DNA of 64,000 bases, taken from positions 992,001 to 1,056,000 of the forward strand of contig NZ_UAUI01000001.1 in the NCBI RefSeq assembly GCF_900455735.1. Reading direction: 5' to 3'. The first letter of the stretch is position 1. The number at the start of each line of letters is the position of its first letter. Source of the DNA: Rhodococcus wratislaviensis (lineage in GTDB: Bacteria; Actinomycetota; Actinomycetes; Mycobacteriales; Mycobacteriaceae). The notes below the pieces were generated by a model. It worked only from the letters and a program-made list of their open reading frames with translations. It searched no databases and was not told the DNA's origin. The translations under genes were made by a program, and so were the position numbers. Below are positions 1 through 8,349 of the stretch, piece after piece.

Positions 1-3000
1 CCATCGTGACGAGCTGCATCGGGAACACGTCGACCTGACCGGTCTCCTTCGCCTCGGTGCGGGACCGGACGAAGTCGGCGACACACAGGAAACGGTCGCG
101 GTGCTGGCGCGGGAACGTGAACCGGAAGCGCTCCTCCGCGTCGGGTGTCGGGTCGGTGAGCACGACCACGTCGTCGCCCTCCGACACCGCGGGGAAGTAG
201 CCGTACACGACGGCGGCGTGCGCGAGGATTCCCTCGGTGCTCAGCCGGTCGAGCCAGTATCGCAGGCGGGGGCGACCCTCCGTCTCCACCAGTTCCTCGT
301 ACGTGGGACCGTCGCCGGAACGCTGCCCGCGCAGACCCCACTGCCCGAGGAACAGGGCACGCTCGTCCAGCAGTCCCGAGTAGTCCGACAGCGAGACACC
401 CTTGACGATCCGGTTGCCCCAGAACGGCGGGCTCGGCACCACGATGTCGGTGGCCACGTCGGATCGCTCCGGCACCTCGATCGGGGTCTCGGCGGCCTTG
501 CGCTTCTCCGCGATCCGCTTGGACCGCTCGTGCCGTGCCTTCCGTTCGGCCGCCTTCTCGCGGGCCGCGATCGCTTCCGGGCTGTCCGGGTCGGGTCCGC
601 CGCCACGCTTGACGGCCATGATCTCGTCCATCCGGTGCAGGCCCTCGAACGCGTCGCGCGCGTAGCTGACGTCGCCCTCGTACACCTCGGCCAGATCGTT
701 CTCCACATACGACCGGGTCAGTGCGGCACCGCCGAGGAGGACGGGGAACTTCTCCGCGACACCCTTGGCGTTGAGTTCCTGCAGGTTGTCCTTCATCACC
801 ACGGTCGACTTCACCAGCAGCCCGGACATGCCGATGACGTCGGCCTTCTGCTCGATCGCCGCGTCGAGGATCGTCGCGATCGGCTGCTTGATGCCCAGGT
901 TCACCACGTCGTACCCGTTGTTGCTCAGGATGATGTCGACGAGGTTCTTGCCGATGTCGTGGACGTCGCCCTTCACGGTGGCGATGACAATACGGCCCTT
1001 GCCGTCCTCGTCGGTGGCCTCCATGTGCGGTTCGAGGTATGCCACGGCCGCCTTCATCACCTCGGCGGACTGCAGCACGAACGGCAACTGCATCTGCCCG
1101 GACCCGAAGAGTTCGCCGACGGTCTTCATGCCGGACAGCAGCGTCTCGTTGATGATCGCGAGCGGCGGCTTCTCCTCCATCGCCGCGGTGAGGTCGTCGT
1201 CGAGGCCGTTGCGTTCACCGTCGACGATGCGGCGTTCCAGCCGCTCGAACAGCGGCAGCGCCGCCAGTTCCTGGGCGCGGGATTCGCGCGCCGACGCCGC
1301 GGAGACGCCCTCGAACAGTTCCATCAGCTTCTGCAGCGGGTCGTAGCCCTCGCGGCGGCGGTCATACACCAGGTCGAGGGCCGTTTCCCGTTGTTCGTCG
1401 GGGATCCGCGCCATCGGCAAGATCTTCGACGCGTGCACGATGGCCGTGTCCAGGCCGGCCTCGGTGCACTCGTGCAGGAACACCGAGTTCAGGACCTGCC
1501 GGGCCGCCGGGTTGAGACCGAACGAGATGTTGGACACGCCGAGGGTGAAGTGCACCCGCGGATGCAGCTTCTTCAGCTCGCGGATCGCCTCGATCGTCTC
1601 GATGCCGTCGCGGCGGACCTCTTCCTGACCGGTGGAGATCGGGAACGTCAGCGCGTCGATGATGATGTCGGACTCGTCGAGACCCCAGTTCACGGTGAGG
1701 TCTTCGAGCAGGCGCTCGGCGATGCGGACCTTGTGCTCCGCCGTACGCGCCTGGCCCTCCTCGTCGATGGTCAGCGCGACGACGGCGGCGCCGTGCTCCG
1801 TGACGAGCCGCATGATCTTCTGGAACCGGGAGTCCGGTCCGTCGCCGTCCTCGTAGTTGACGGAGTTCACGGCGCACCGGCCGCCGAGGTGCTCGAGGCC
1901 GGCCTGCAGGACCGCGGGCTCGGTGGAGTCGAGCATGATCGGCAGCGTCGACGACGTCGCGAACCGGCTTGCGAGGGCGGCCATGTCGACGGCACCGTCG
2001 CGTCCGACGTAGTCGACGTTGAGGTCGAGCATGTGGGCGCCGTCGCGGGTCTGGTCCTTCGCGATGTCGAGGCACTTCTGGTAGTCCTCGGCGATCATCG
2101 CCTCACGAAATGCCTTGGAGCCGTTGGTGTTCGTGCGTTCACCGATCATCAGGATGCTGGCGTCCTGCTGGAACGGCACCGCCGTGTACAGCGAGGACGT
2201 CCCCGACTCGTGCACCGGGTTCCGCTCGGCCTTCTCGACCAGGCGAACCGCTTCGGCCACCTGCCGGATGTGCTCCGGCGTGGTGCCGCAGCAGCCGCCG
2301 ACCAGACCGAGACCGAACTCGGTGACGAAACCGCTGAGCGCCTCGGCGAGCTCCTCCGCGGTGAGCGGGTACTCGGCGCCGTTCGGGCCGAGCTGCGGCA
2401 ATCCGGCGTTGGGCATCACCGACACCGGAAGGGAGCTGTACTTGGACAGGTGGCGGAGATGTTCGCTCATCTCGGCGGGACCGGTCGCGCAGTTGAGTCC
2501 GATCATGTCGATACCGAGCGGCTCGAGCGCGGTCAGCGCGGCGCCGATCTCGCTGCCGAGGAGCATCGTGCCGGTGGTCTCGACCGTCACGTGAGTGATG
2601 ATCGGCAGCCGCGACCCCAGCGTCTCCATCGCCCGCTGACTGCCGAGGATGGCCGCCTTCACCTGCAGCAGGTCCTGGCAGGTCTCGACGAGGATCGCGT
2701 CCGCTCCCCCGTCGATCATGCCCATCGCCGCCTCCGCGTAGGCGTCGCGGAGGACCGCGAACGGCGCGTGGCCCAGCGTCGGCAACTTGGTTCCGGGCCC
2801 CATCGAGCCGAGGACGAAGCGGCCCATGCCGTCGCGTCCAGGCCCCATCTCGTCGGCCACGTCACGCGCCAGCCGGGTGCCCTTCTCGGCCAGTTCCCGG
2901 ATACGGTCCGAAATGTCGTAATCGGCGAGGTTGGGTAGGTTGCACCCGAACGTGTTGGTCTCGACGGCGTCCGCCCCGGCCTCGAAGTACGCGCGGTGGA

Positions 3001-3175
3001 TGTCTTTCAGCACGTCAGGGCGGGTGTCGTTGAGGATTTCGTTGCAGCCTTCGAGCCCGAGGAAGTCGTCGAGCGTGAGGTCCGCGGCCTGCAACATGGT
3101 GCCCATGGCTCCGTCGCCGATGACAACGCGCTGGTTCAACGCATCGAGCAGGGCAGAGTGAAATGGCGCAGACAT
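1..3175 (-). CDS. metH: Cobalamin-dependent methionine synthase MetH (3' end cut by window edge)
   Basis: This enzyme transfers a methyl group from methyltetrahydrofolate to homocysteine through enzyme-bound cobalamin. About 1058 codons are present on the minus strand and the C-terminal part lies beyond base 1. The N-terminal homocysteine-binding domain is clear (IGDGAMGTMLQ, then ETNTFGCNLPN). The pterin-binding domain follows, and the cobalamin-binding motif GDVHDIGK is encoded near 955-975. The ATG at 3175 is chosen because a TAGTCT -10-like hexamer ends 7 nt upstream and no in-frame start lies between. Only 51 bp separate it from the divergent PAC2 gene, so there is no room for a cobalamin riboswitch. 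The missing end should hold the rest of the SAM-binding reactivation domain. Confidence 0.95.
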   Translation of the reverse strand, partial: MSAPFHSALLDALNQRVVIGDGAMGTMLQAADLTLDDFLGLEGCNEILNDTRPDVLKDIHRAYFEAGADAVETNTFGCNLPNLADYDISDRIRELAEKGTRLARDVADEMGPGRDGMGRFVLGSMGPGTKLPTLGHAPFAVLRDAYAEAAMGMIDGGADAILVETCQDLLQVKAAILGSQRAMETLGSRLPIITHVTVETTGTMLLGSEIGAALTALEPLGIDMIGLNCATGPAEMSEHLRHLSKYSSLPVSVMPNAGLPQLGPNGAEYPLTAEELAEALSGFVTEFGLGLVGGCCGTTPEHIRQVAEAVRLVEKAERNPVHESGTSSLYTAVPFQQDASILMIGERTNTNGSKAFREAMIAEDYQKCLDIAKDQTRDGAHMLDLNVDYVGRDGAVDMAALASRFATSSTLPIMLDSTEPAVLQAGLEHLGGRCAVNSVNYEDGDGPDSRFQKIMRLVTEHGAAVVALTIDEEGQARTAEHKVRIAERLLEDLTVNWGLDESDIIIDALTFPISTGQEEVRRDGIETIEAIRELKKLHPRVHFTLGVSNISFGLNPAARQVLNSVFLHECTEAGLDTAIVHASKILPMARIPDEQRETALDLVYDRRREGYDPLQKLMELFEGVSAASARESRAQELAALPLFERLERRIVDGERNGLDDDLTAAMEEKPPLAIINETLLSGMKTVGELFGSGQMQLPFVLQSAEVMKAAVAYLEPHMEATDEDGKGRIVIATVKGDVHDIGKNLVDIILSNNGYDVVNLGIKQPIATILDAAIEQKADVIGMSGLLVKSTVVMKDNLQELNAKGVAEKFPVLLGGAALTRSYVENDLAEVYEGDVSYARDAFEGLHRMDEIMAVKRGGGPDPDSPEAIAAREKAAERKARHERSKRIAEKRKAAETPIEVPERSDVATDIVVPSPPFWGNRIVKGVSLSDYSGLLDERALFLGQWGLRGQRSGDGPTYEELVETEGRPRLRYWLDRLSTEGILAHAAVVYGYFPAVSEGDDVVVLTDPTPDAEERFRFTFPRQHRDRFLCVADFVRSRTEAKETGQVDVFPMQLVTM

Positions 3176-3182
3176 GCCGTCC

Positions 3183-3220
3183 AGACTAGTGGGCGCGCGA
3201 ACCAATGCTGGCCGTAGGCT
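3183..3220. promoter_or_regulatory. Back-to-back leaderless promoters for metH and PAC2
   Basis: Two -10-like hexamers face outward in the 51-bp gap. Minus-strand TAGTCT (3183-3188) lies 7 nt from the metH ATG, and plus-strand TAGGCT (3215-3220) lies 6 nt from the PAC2 GTG. Neither start has a Shine-Dalgarno sequence, so both transcripts probably begin at the start codon. The -35 zones would overlap. This is inferred from spacing only. Confidence 0.45.
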
Positions 3221-3226
3221 GGGTGG

Positions 3227-4168
3227 GTGAGTTCCAGTGAGTTCCCCGTCACGCCTGCGGGCCGCGCCGACGACACCCCCGACACCGCGGATGCCGGTGC
3301 GACGGACAGTGGCGTGCCCGTACTTCGTGACCCTGTCCTCGTCGCCGCCTTCGAGGGCTGGAACGACGCCGGCGACGCCGCGAGCGGAGCCGTCGAGCAC
3401 CTCGAGTTGACCTGGGACGCCCAGCCGCTCGCCGAGCTGGACTCCGAGGAATACTACGACTACCAGGTCAATCGACCCACGGTCCGGCAGGTCGACGGTG
3501 TCACCCGGGAGATCGTGTGGCCCGCCACCCGCCTGTCGGTGTGCTCGCCTCCCGGCAGCGACCGCGACGTGGTTCTGCTGCGCGGGATCGAACCGAACAT
3601 GCGCTGGCGGAGCTTCTGCGAGGACCTCCTCGAACTGGTCGATCAGCTGCAGATCAACACCGTGGTGATCCTCGGCGCGCTGCTCGCGGACACCCCGCAC
3701 ACGCGGCCGGTCCCGGTGACGGGCAGCGCATACAGCAGCGAGGCCGCCGAGCGGTTCAAGCTCGAACAGACCCGCTACGAGGGGCCGACCGGAATCACCG
3801 GGGTGCTGCAGGACGCGTGTGTCCGGGCAGGTGTTCCCGCCGTGTCGTTCTGGGCGGCCGTGCCCCACTACGTGTCCCAGCCGCCGAATCCCAAGGCCAC
3901 GGTGGCGCTGCTGCAACGCGTCGAGGATGTCCTGGACATCGAGGTGCCCCTCGGGGAACTCCCGTCCCAGGCCGACGATTGGCAGGAAGCCGTCACCGAG
4001 ATGACCGCGGACGACGAGGAGATCGGCGAGTACGTCCGCTCACTCGAGGAGCGCGGCGACGCCGAGACCGACATTTCCGACGCCATCTCGAAGATCGACG
4101 GTGACGCGCTCGCGGCCGAGTTCGAGCGGTACCTCCGCAGGCGTGGGCCCGGCAGCTTCGGGCTGTGA
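3227..4168 (+). CDS. PAC2 family protein
   Basis: The 313-residue protein belongs to the PAC2 (proteasome assembly chaperone 2-like) family common in actinobacteria. The family's exact role there is not established, though actinobacteria with proteasomes carry several copies. Recognisable blocks are LVAAFEGWNDAGDAAS near residues 38-53, a TPHTRPVPVTG loop in the middle, and FWAAVPHYVSQPPNPKA toward the C-terminus. The GTG start is supported by a -10-like TAGGCT six nt upstream. The stop overlaps the start of the MFS gene by 4 nt. Gene order metH-PAC2 matches what I remember of M. tuberculosis Rv2124c-Rv2125. Confidence 0.85.
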   Translation: MSSSEFPVTPAGRADDTPDTADAGATDSGVPVLRDPVLVAAFEGWNDAGDAASGAVEHLELTWDAQPLAELDSEEYYDYQVNRPTVRQVDGVTREIVWPATRLSVCSPPGSDRDVVLLRGIEPNMRWRSFCEDLLELVDQLQINTVVILGALLADTPHTRPVPVTGSAYSSEAAERFKLEQTRYEGPTGITGVLQDACVRAGVPAVSFWAAVPHYVSQPPNPKATVALLQRVEDVLDIEVPLGELPSQADDWQEAVTEMTADDEEIGEYVRSLEERGDAETDISDAISKIDGDALAAEFERYLRRRGPGSFGL

Positions 4169-5316
4169 CGAAGAACTCATCCGAGTCGCTTCGTTCCTCG
4201 CTCCAGCGCACGGCGCTCTACGCCGGCGGTTTCCTCGGTCCGTTCGGCGGCGGGGTCGTCGCCTCGATCCTTCCCGAGATCGGTGACGACCTCGGCGTGA
4301 GTGCGTCTGCGGCGGCCGGTTCGCTGACGGCGTATCTGCTGCCGTTCGCGTTGCTGATGCTGGTGTCGGGCACGCTGGGCGCCCGGTGGGGGCAGATGCG
4401 GACCGTGCGGATCGCGTACGGCGTCTACCTGCTGTCGTCGCTCGCCTGTTTCGCGGCGCCGACGCTGCCGCTCTTCCTCGGCGCCCGCGTGCTCCAGGGG
4501 TGTTCGAACTCGTTCACGACGCCGCTGCTGCTGGCGGCGCTCGCCGCCTCGACGCCGAAGAAGCATCTCGGCCGGGCCCTGGGGATCTTCGGTGCCTTCC
4601 AGGCCGCGGGACAGTCGAGCGCGCCGCTCGTCGGCGGTCTCGCGGCGGAGGTCGACTGGAGGCTCGCGTTCCTCGTCATCGCCCTCGTGGCCGCGGTGCT
4701 GGGGCTGGTCGGCGTTCCCGACAGCCCTCCCGCCGAACCGGGGGCGCCGCGCCCGCGACTGCGCGACGCCCTCACCCCGTCGGTGCTGAGGATCGGGGTG
4801 GTCGCACTCCTCGGCTGGGGCGCGCTCGGTGGGCTGAGCTTCCTGGTCGCGTTCCGCGCCGAGGACGTCTTCGGGCTCAGCCCGACCCAGCGCGGGCTGC
4901 TGCTCACCGGGTTCGGCGTGGCCGGCATCCTCACCGCACGCCTCGTCGGCGGTGTCATCGACAAGATCGGGGCGCGGTCTGCGGTCCTGATCGGTGCGCT
5001 CGGCGGGGCGATTCTCGTTGCAGCCGCCGGGACCGTGTCCCTCCTCGCGGTCGTGGCCGTGGCGTGGTTCGCGGCCGGAATCGCCGGTCAGTTCATCCTG
5101 GTCGGTGTCAACGCCGCCGTGCTCGGTTCGCCGGGCCCGAACCGGGGTGGCGCGGTGTCCGTCGTGCAGGCGCTGCGATTCATGGGCAACGCGCTCGCCC
5201 CGATCACCCTCACCCCGGTGTATTCGGTGTCGCCCGCGGCCGGTTTCCTGCTGCCCGCACTGCTCCTCGCCGTGCTGGCCCCGCTGCTCATGCCCCGCGA
5301 CCGCGCACCTGCCTGA
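4165..5316 (+). CDS. MFS transporter, drug-efflux type
   Basis: A 383-residue major facilitator protein with about twelve hydrophobic segments, resembling the DHA1/Bcr-type exporters. The loop between helices 2 and 3 carries a recognisable GxLGARWGQMRTVR motif, repeated more weakly in the second half as GGVIDKIGARSAV. Its GTG start overlaps the PAC2 stop (GTGA), so the two are probably translationally coupled. It lies upstream of nirB but does not look like a NarK nitrate/nitrite carrier: the NarK signature motifs are missing. The substrate is unknown. Confidence 0.8.
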   Translation: MTKNSSESLRSSLQRTALYAGGFLGPFGGGVVASILPEIGDDLGVSASAAAGSLTAYLLPFALLMLVSGTLGARWGQMRTVRIAYGVYLLSSLACFAAPTLPLFLGARVLQGCSNSFTTPLLLAALAASTPKKHLGRALGIFGAFQAAGQSSAPLVGGLAAEVDWRLAFLVIALVAAVLGLVGVPDSPPAEPGAPRPRLRDALTPSVLRIGVVALLGWGALGGLSFLVAFRAEDVFGLSPTQRGLLLTGFGVAGILTARLVGGVIDKIGARSAVLIGALGGAILVAAAGTVSLLAVVAVAWFAAGIAGQFILVGVNAAVLGSPGPNRGGAVSVVQALRFMGNALAPITLTPVYSVSPAAGFLLPALLLAVLAPLLMPRDRAPA

Positions 5317-5356
5317 CATGACTTCCGGGAGGGCTGTGAGGTGTTCCTGATTCCCA

Positions 5357-5380
5357 CGTAACGTGCGCGCAGCCGTTACG
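5357..5380. promoter_or_regulatory. Inverted repeat upstream of nirB, candidate operator
   Basis: CGTAACG and CGTTACG form a perfect 7-bp inverted repeat separated by 10 bp, 27 bp before the nirB start. The GTAAC/GTTAC half-sites resemble parts of actinobacterial GlnR boxes (gTnAC-type), which control nitrite assimilation in related genera. The spacing is not canonical, so the GlnR assignment is a guess. Confidence 0.4.
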
Positions 5381-5406
5381 ACACTCCCGGGGCGGAGCCT
5401 CGACGC

Positions 5407-7902
5407 ATGGCCAACACTCCGAGTTCGAGCAAGCTGCTGGTCGTCGGCAACGGTATGGCCGGCGCACGCACCGTCGAGGAGATCCTGAACCGTGGCGGCG
5501 GCGAGCGTTTCGAGATCACCATGATCGGCGACGAGCCCTACGGCAACTACAACCGGATCATGCTCTCGCACGTGCTGTCCGGGGAGGCGGCCGTCGACGA
5601 CGAGGACCTGATCCTCAACCCCATGGGCTGGTACACCGCGAACGGCGTCAAACTCCACGCCGGCGATCGCGCGGTCGCACTCGACCGGTTCGCGAAGACG
5701 GTCACGTGTGAGAGCGGCCGCGTCGTCGACTACGACGTGCTCATCATCGCCACGGGAAGCAACACGTTCTTCCCCAACATGGACGGGTTGCGGGAGCACG
5801 ACGGGCGCCTGGCCCGCGGGGTGTTCGGATTCCGGAACATCGCCGACACCAACGGCATGCTGCAGATGGCGCAGGCCCGCGACGACGTGTCCGCGGTGGT
5901 GATCGGCGGCGGCCTGCTCGGCTTGGAGGCCGCGTACGGGCTGCGCACACAGGGTCTCACCGTCAACGTCGTGCACTCCCCCGGGCACCTGATGAACCAG
6001 CAGCTCGACGAACGCGGCGGCAGCGTCCTGCGCGCCGAGATCGAGAAGCTCGGCGTCGGCGTCCACACCTCGATGCGGACCACCGCCGTGCTGCGCGACG
6101 AGGCGGGCCTCGTGACCGGGGTGTCGTTCGTCGACGGCTCGACCCTGGACGCCGACATGGTCGTCGTCACCGCCGGAATCCGGCCCAACACCGAACTCGC
6201 GCGTGCCGCCGGGCTGGTGGTCGAACGCGGCGTCGTGGTGGACGACCAGATGCGCTGCGAGGACGAGGGTTCCGTATACGCCGTCGGCGAGTGCGCACAG
6301 CACCGCGGGGAGACCTACGGCCTCGTCGCCCCGGTGTGGGAACAGTCGGTCATCCTCGCCGACGTCCTTACCGGCTCGAATCCCGAAGCGGCGTACGTCG
6401 GTTCACGCACCACCACCCAACTGAAGGTCGCCGGTGTCGACGTGGCCGCGATGGGCGTCAAGGGACCCGAGACGGCGGACGACGAATTCGTCCAGTACTA
6501 CGAACCGCGCAGCGGCACGTACAAGAGCCTCGTCGTCCGCGACGGAAAGCTGATCGGCGCCACCCTGATGGGCGACATCAGCAAGGCGGGTTTCCTCACT
6601 CAGGCGTTCGACGGCAAGGTGCCGCTGCCCGAGGAGCGGATCAGCATGCTCTTCGACGTCGGAGCCCCGAGCGCCGCAACGAGTGTCGCCGACCTCCCCG
6701 ACGACTTGCAGGTGTGCAACTGCAACGGCGTGAGCAAGGGCGATCTGGTCGCGTGCGTCCATTCCGGCGCCAAGACACTCACCGACGTCTGCGCCCAGAC
6801 CCGGGCAGGCAAGGGCTGCGGGTCGTGCAAGGGACTCGTCGCCGACATCGTGGCCTGCGCCGCAGGTGGCGAACTCGAGGCCGACCCCTCCGCCGACTGG
6901 TATGTGCCCTGCATCCCGATGGCGAAGCCCGAACTCATCGCGACCATCCGGGAACGCGACCTCCGGGCCGTGTCCCAGGTGTTCGCCGAACTCGCGACGG
7001 ACGCGAAGGAGGACGCGTCCGCGAAGATGCCCCTGGCCTCGCTGCTTCGCACGATCTGGGGTCCAGACTGGGTGGACGAGCGCGGCGCGCTGTTCATCAA
7101 CGACCGCGTACACGCCAACATCCAGCGCGACGGCACGTTCTCGGTGGTTCCGCAGATGAAGGGCGGCGTCACGACGCCGGAGCAACTCCGCAAGATCGCC
7201 GACGTGGCGGACAAGTACGGCGTGCCGCTCGTGAAGGTCACCGGCGGGCAGCGCATCGACCTGCTCGGCATCAAGAAGGAGGACCTCCCCAAGGTGTGGG
7301 GGGACCTCGACATGCCGTCCGGGTTCGCCTACGGCAAGAGCATGCGCACGGTGAAGACGTGCGTCGGAACCGATTTCTGCCGCTATGGTCTCGGCGATTC
7401 GACGAGCCTCGGCATCGCGCTCGAGGAACGGTTCCAGGGCCTGGAGACGCCCGCGAAGCTGAAACTCGCGGTCGCCGGGTGCCCACGCAACTGCTCGGAG
7501 GCCCTGTGCAAGGACTTCGGTGTGGTCGCGGTCGGCGACGGCCGATGGGAAATCTACGTCGGCGGCGCCGCCGGAGCGCACATCCGGAAGGGTGATCTGC
7601 TGGCAACGGTCGAATCACCGGACGCCGTGGTGGAACTCGGCGGACGGTTCATCCAGTACTACCGCGAGAACGCGAAATGGCTCGAACGCACGTACGACTT
7701 CGTCCCGCGGGTGGGACTCGAACATCTTCGGGCGCTGCTGGTCCGAGACGAGGAGGACATCGTGACGGGGTTGGACGAGCGGATCCAGACGGCGGTGGAC
7801 GGTTACCGGGATCCGTGGAAGGAGCGCAGCGCACCGAAATCGCCTGCACAGTTCGCTCCGTCGCTCCCGCTGCTGCCGCTCCCTCAGGTGCCGGTCCGAT
7901 GA
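5407..7902 (+). CDS. nirB: Assimilatory nitrite reductase [NAD(P)H] large subunit NirB
   Basis: The 831-residue enzyme reduces nitrite to ammonium in the cytoplasm with electrons from NAD(P)H. The N-terminal half is an FAD/NAD(P)-binding reductase (LVVGNGMAGARTVEEIL, later VVIGGGLLGLEAAYGL). A BFD-like [2Fe-2S] domain follows, with cysteines in VCNCNGVSKGD and GKGCGSCKG. The C-terminal sulfite/nitrite-reductase fold has the siroheme and [4Fe-4S] cysteines in CVGTDFCRYG and GCPRNCSEALC. Length is usual for the family. Its stop overlaps the nirD start (ATGA). An inverted repeat upstream is a candidate operator. Confidence 0.95.
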   Translation: MANTPSSSKLLVVGNGMAGARTVEEILNRGGGERFEITMIGDEPYGNYNRIMLSHVLSGEAAVDDEDLILNPMGWYTANGVKLHAGDRAVALDRFAKTVTCESGRVVDYDVLIIATGSNTFFPNMDGLREHDGRLARGVFGFRNIADTNGMLQMAQARDDVSAVVIGGGLLGLEAAYGLRTQGLTVNVVHSPGHLMNQQLDERGGSVLRAEIEKLGVGVHTSMRTTAVLRDEAGLVTGVSFVDGSTLDADMVVVTAGIRPNTELARAAGLVVERGVVVDDQMRCEDEGSVYAVGECAQHRGETYGLVAPVWEQSVILADVLTGSNPEAAYVGSRTTTQLKVAGVDVAAMGVKGPETADDEFVQYYEPRSGTYKSLVVRDGKLIGATLMGDISKAGFLTQAFDGKVPLPEERISMLFDVGAPSAATSVADLPDDLQVCNCNGVSKGDLVACVHSGAKTLTDVCAQTRAGKGCGSCKGLVADIVACAAGGELEADPSADWYVPCIPMAKPELIATIRERDLRAVSQVFAELATDAKEDASAKMPLASLLRTIWGPDWVDERGALFINDRVHANIQRDGTFSVVPQMKGGVTTPEQLRKIADVADKYGVPLVKVTGGQRIDLLGIKKEDLPKVWGDLDMPSGFAYGKSMRTVKTCVGTDFCRYGLGDSTSLGIALEERFQGLETPAKLKLAVAGCPRNCSEALCKDFGVVAVGDGRWEIYVGGAAGAHIRKGDLLATVESPDAVVELGGRFIQYYRENAKWLERTYDFVPRVGLEHLRALLVRDEEDIVTGLDERIQTAVDGYRDPWKERSAPKSPAQFAPSLPLLPLPQVPVR

Positions 7903-8225
7903 CCGCCCTGATCGAGGGCCCCTCCGAGGTCGCTGTGGGTCCGGTCAGCGACCTGACACCGGGCGAGGGCCGGACATATGTCGTGCAGAACCGTCAGGTG
8001 GCCGTATTCCTGTTGTCGGACGGCACCGTTCGGGCGATGGACGCGGTGTGCCCGCACAAGGGCGGTCCGCTCGCCGACGGTCAGATCGACGCCACCGGCG
8101 TGATGTGCCCGCTCCACCAGTACTCGTTCGCCTTCGACACGGGCGCCTGCGCATCCGAGGGTGTGAGCTCGGTCCGCACCTACACCGCATCGGTTCGCGA
8201 AGGGTCGGTCGTCGTGCGCGTCTGA
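7899..8225 (+). CDS. nirD: Nitrite reductase small subunit NirD, Rieske type
   Basis: This 108-residue partner of NirB starts at the ATG overlapping the nirB stop. It has a complete Rieske [2Fe-2S] ligand set, CPHKGG near residue 50 and CPLHQYSF about 20 residues later. The E. coli-type NirD keeps the fold but has lost these ligands, so this copy should bind a cluster. It probably passes electrons within the NirBD complex. The stop codon lies inside a short palindrome. Confidence 0.92.
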   Translation: MTALIEGPSEVAVGPVSDLTPGEGRTYVVQNRQVAVFLLSDGTVRAMDAVCPHKGGPLADGQIDATGVMCPLHQYSFAFDTGACASEGVSSVRTYTASVREGSVVVRV

Positions 8226-8236
8226 GTGGCCACTCA
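8223..8236. terminator. Short palindrome at the nirD stop codon
   Basis: TGAGTGGCCACTCA is a perfect 14-bp palindrome beginning with the nirD stop codon. It shares the TGAGT/ACTCA outer stem with the longer hairpins after jetC and glcB. No T-tract follows. A terminator or RNA-end structure is plausible but not proven. Confidence 0.3.
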
Positions 8237-8349
8237 CCAGCGCTCTGACCCGATACGGCGTGCCTTTCGGGAAAGTCTAGGCACCGCTGTCATCATGAGC
8301 TCAATGCTGCAGCTGAAGGGGCGCGTCGCATGGACAGATCGCTGGTCGA

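Noticed and set aside
101-2938. A 945-codon open frame on the plus strand opposite metH
   Set aside because: It is a shadow of metH: the minus strand carries clear MetH motifs, and the plus translation is Arg/His-rich without any recognisable domain.
4177-6303. A 708-codon minus-strand frame across the MFS gene and nirB
   Set aside because: It is antisense to two well-supported genes, spans their boundary and has low-complexity, Arg-rich composition.
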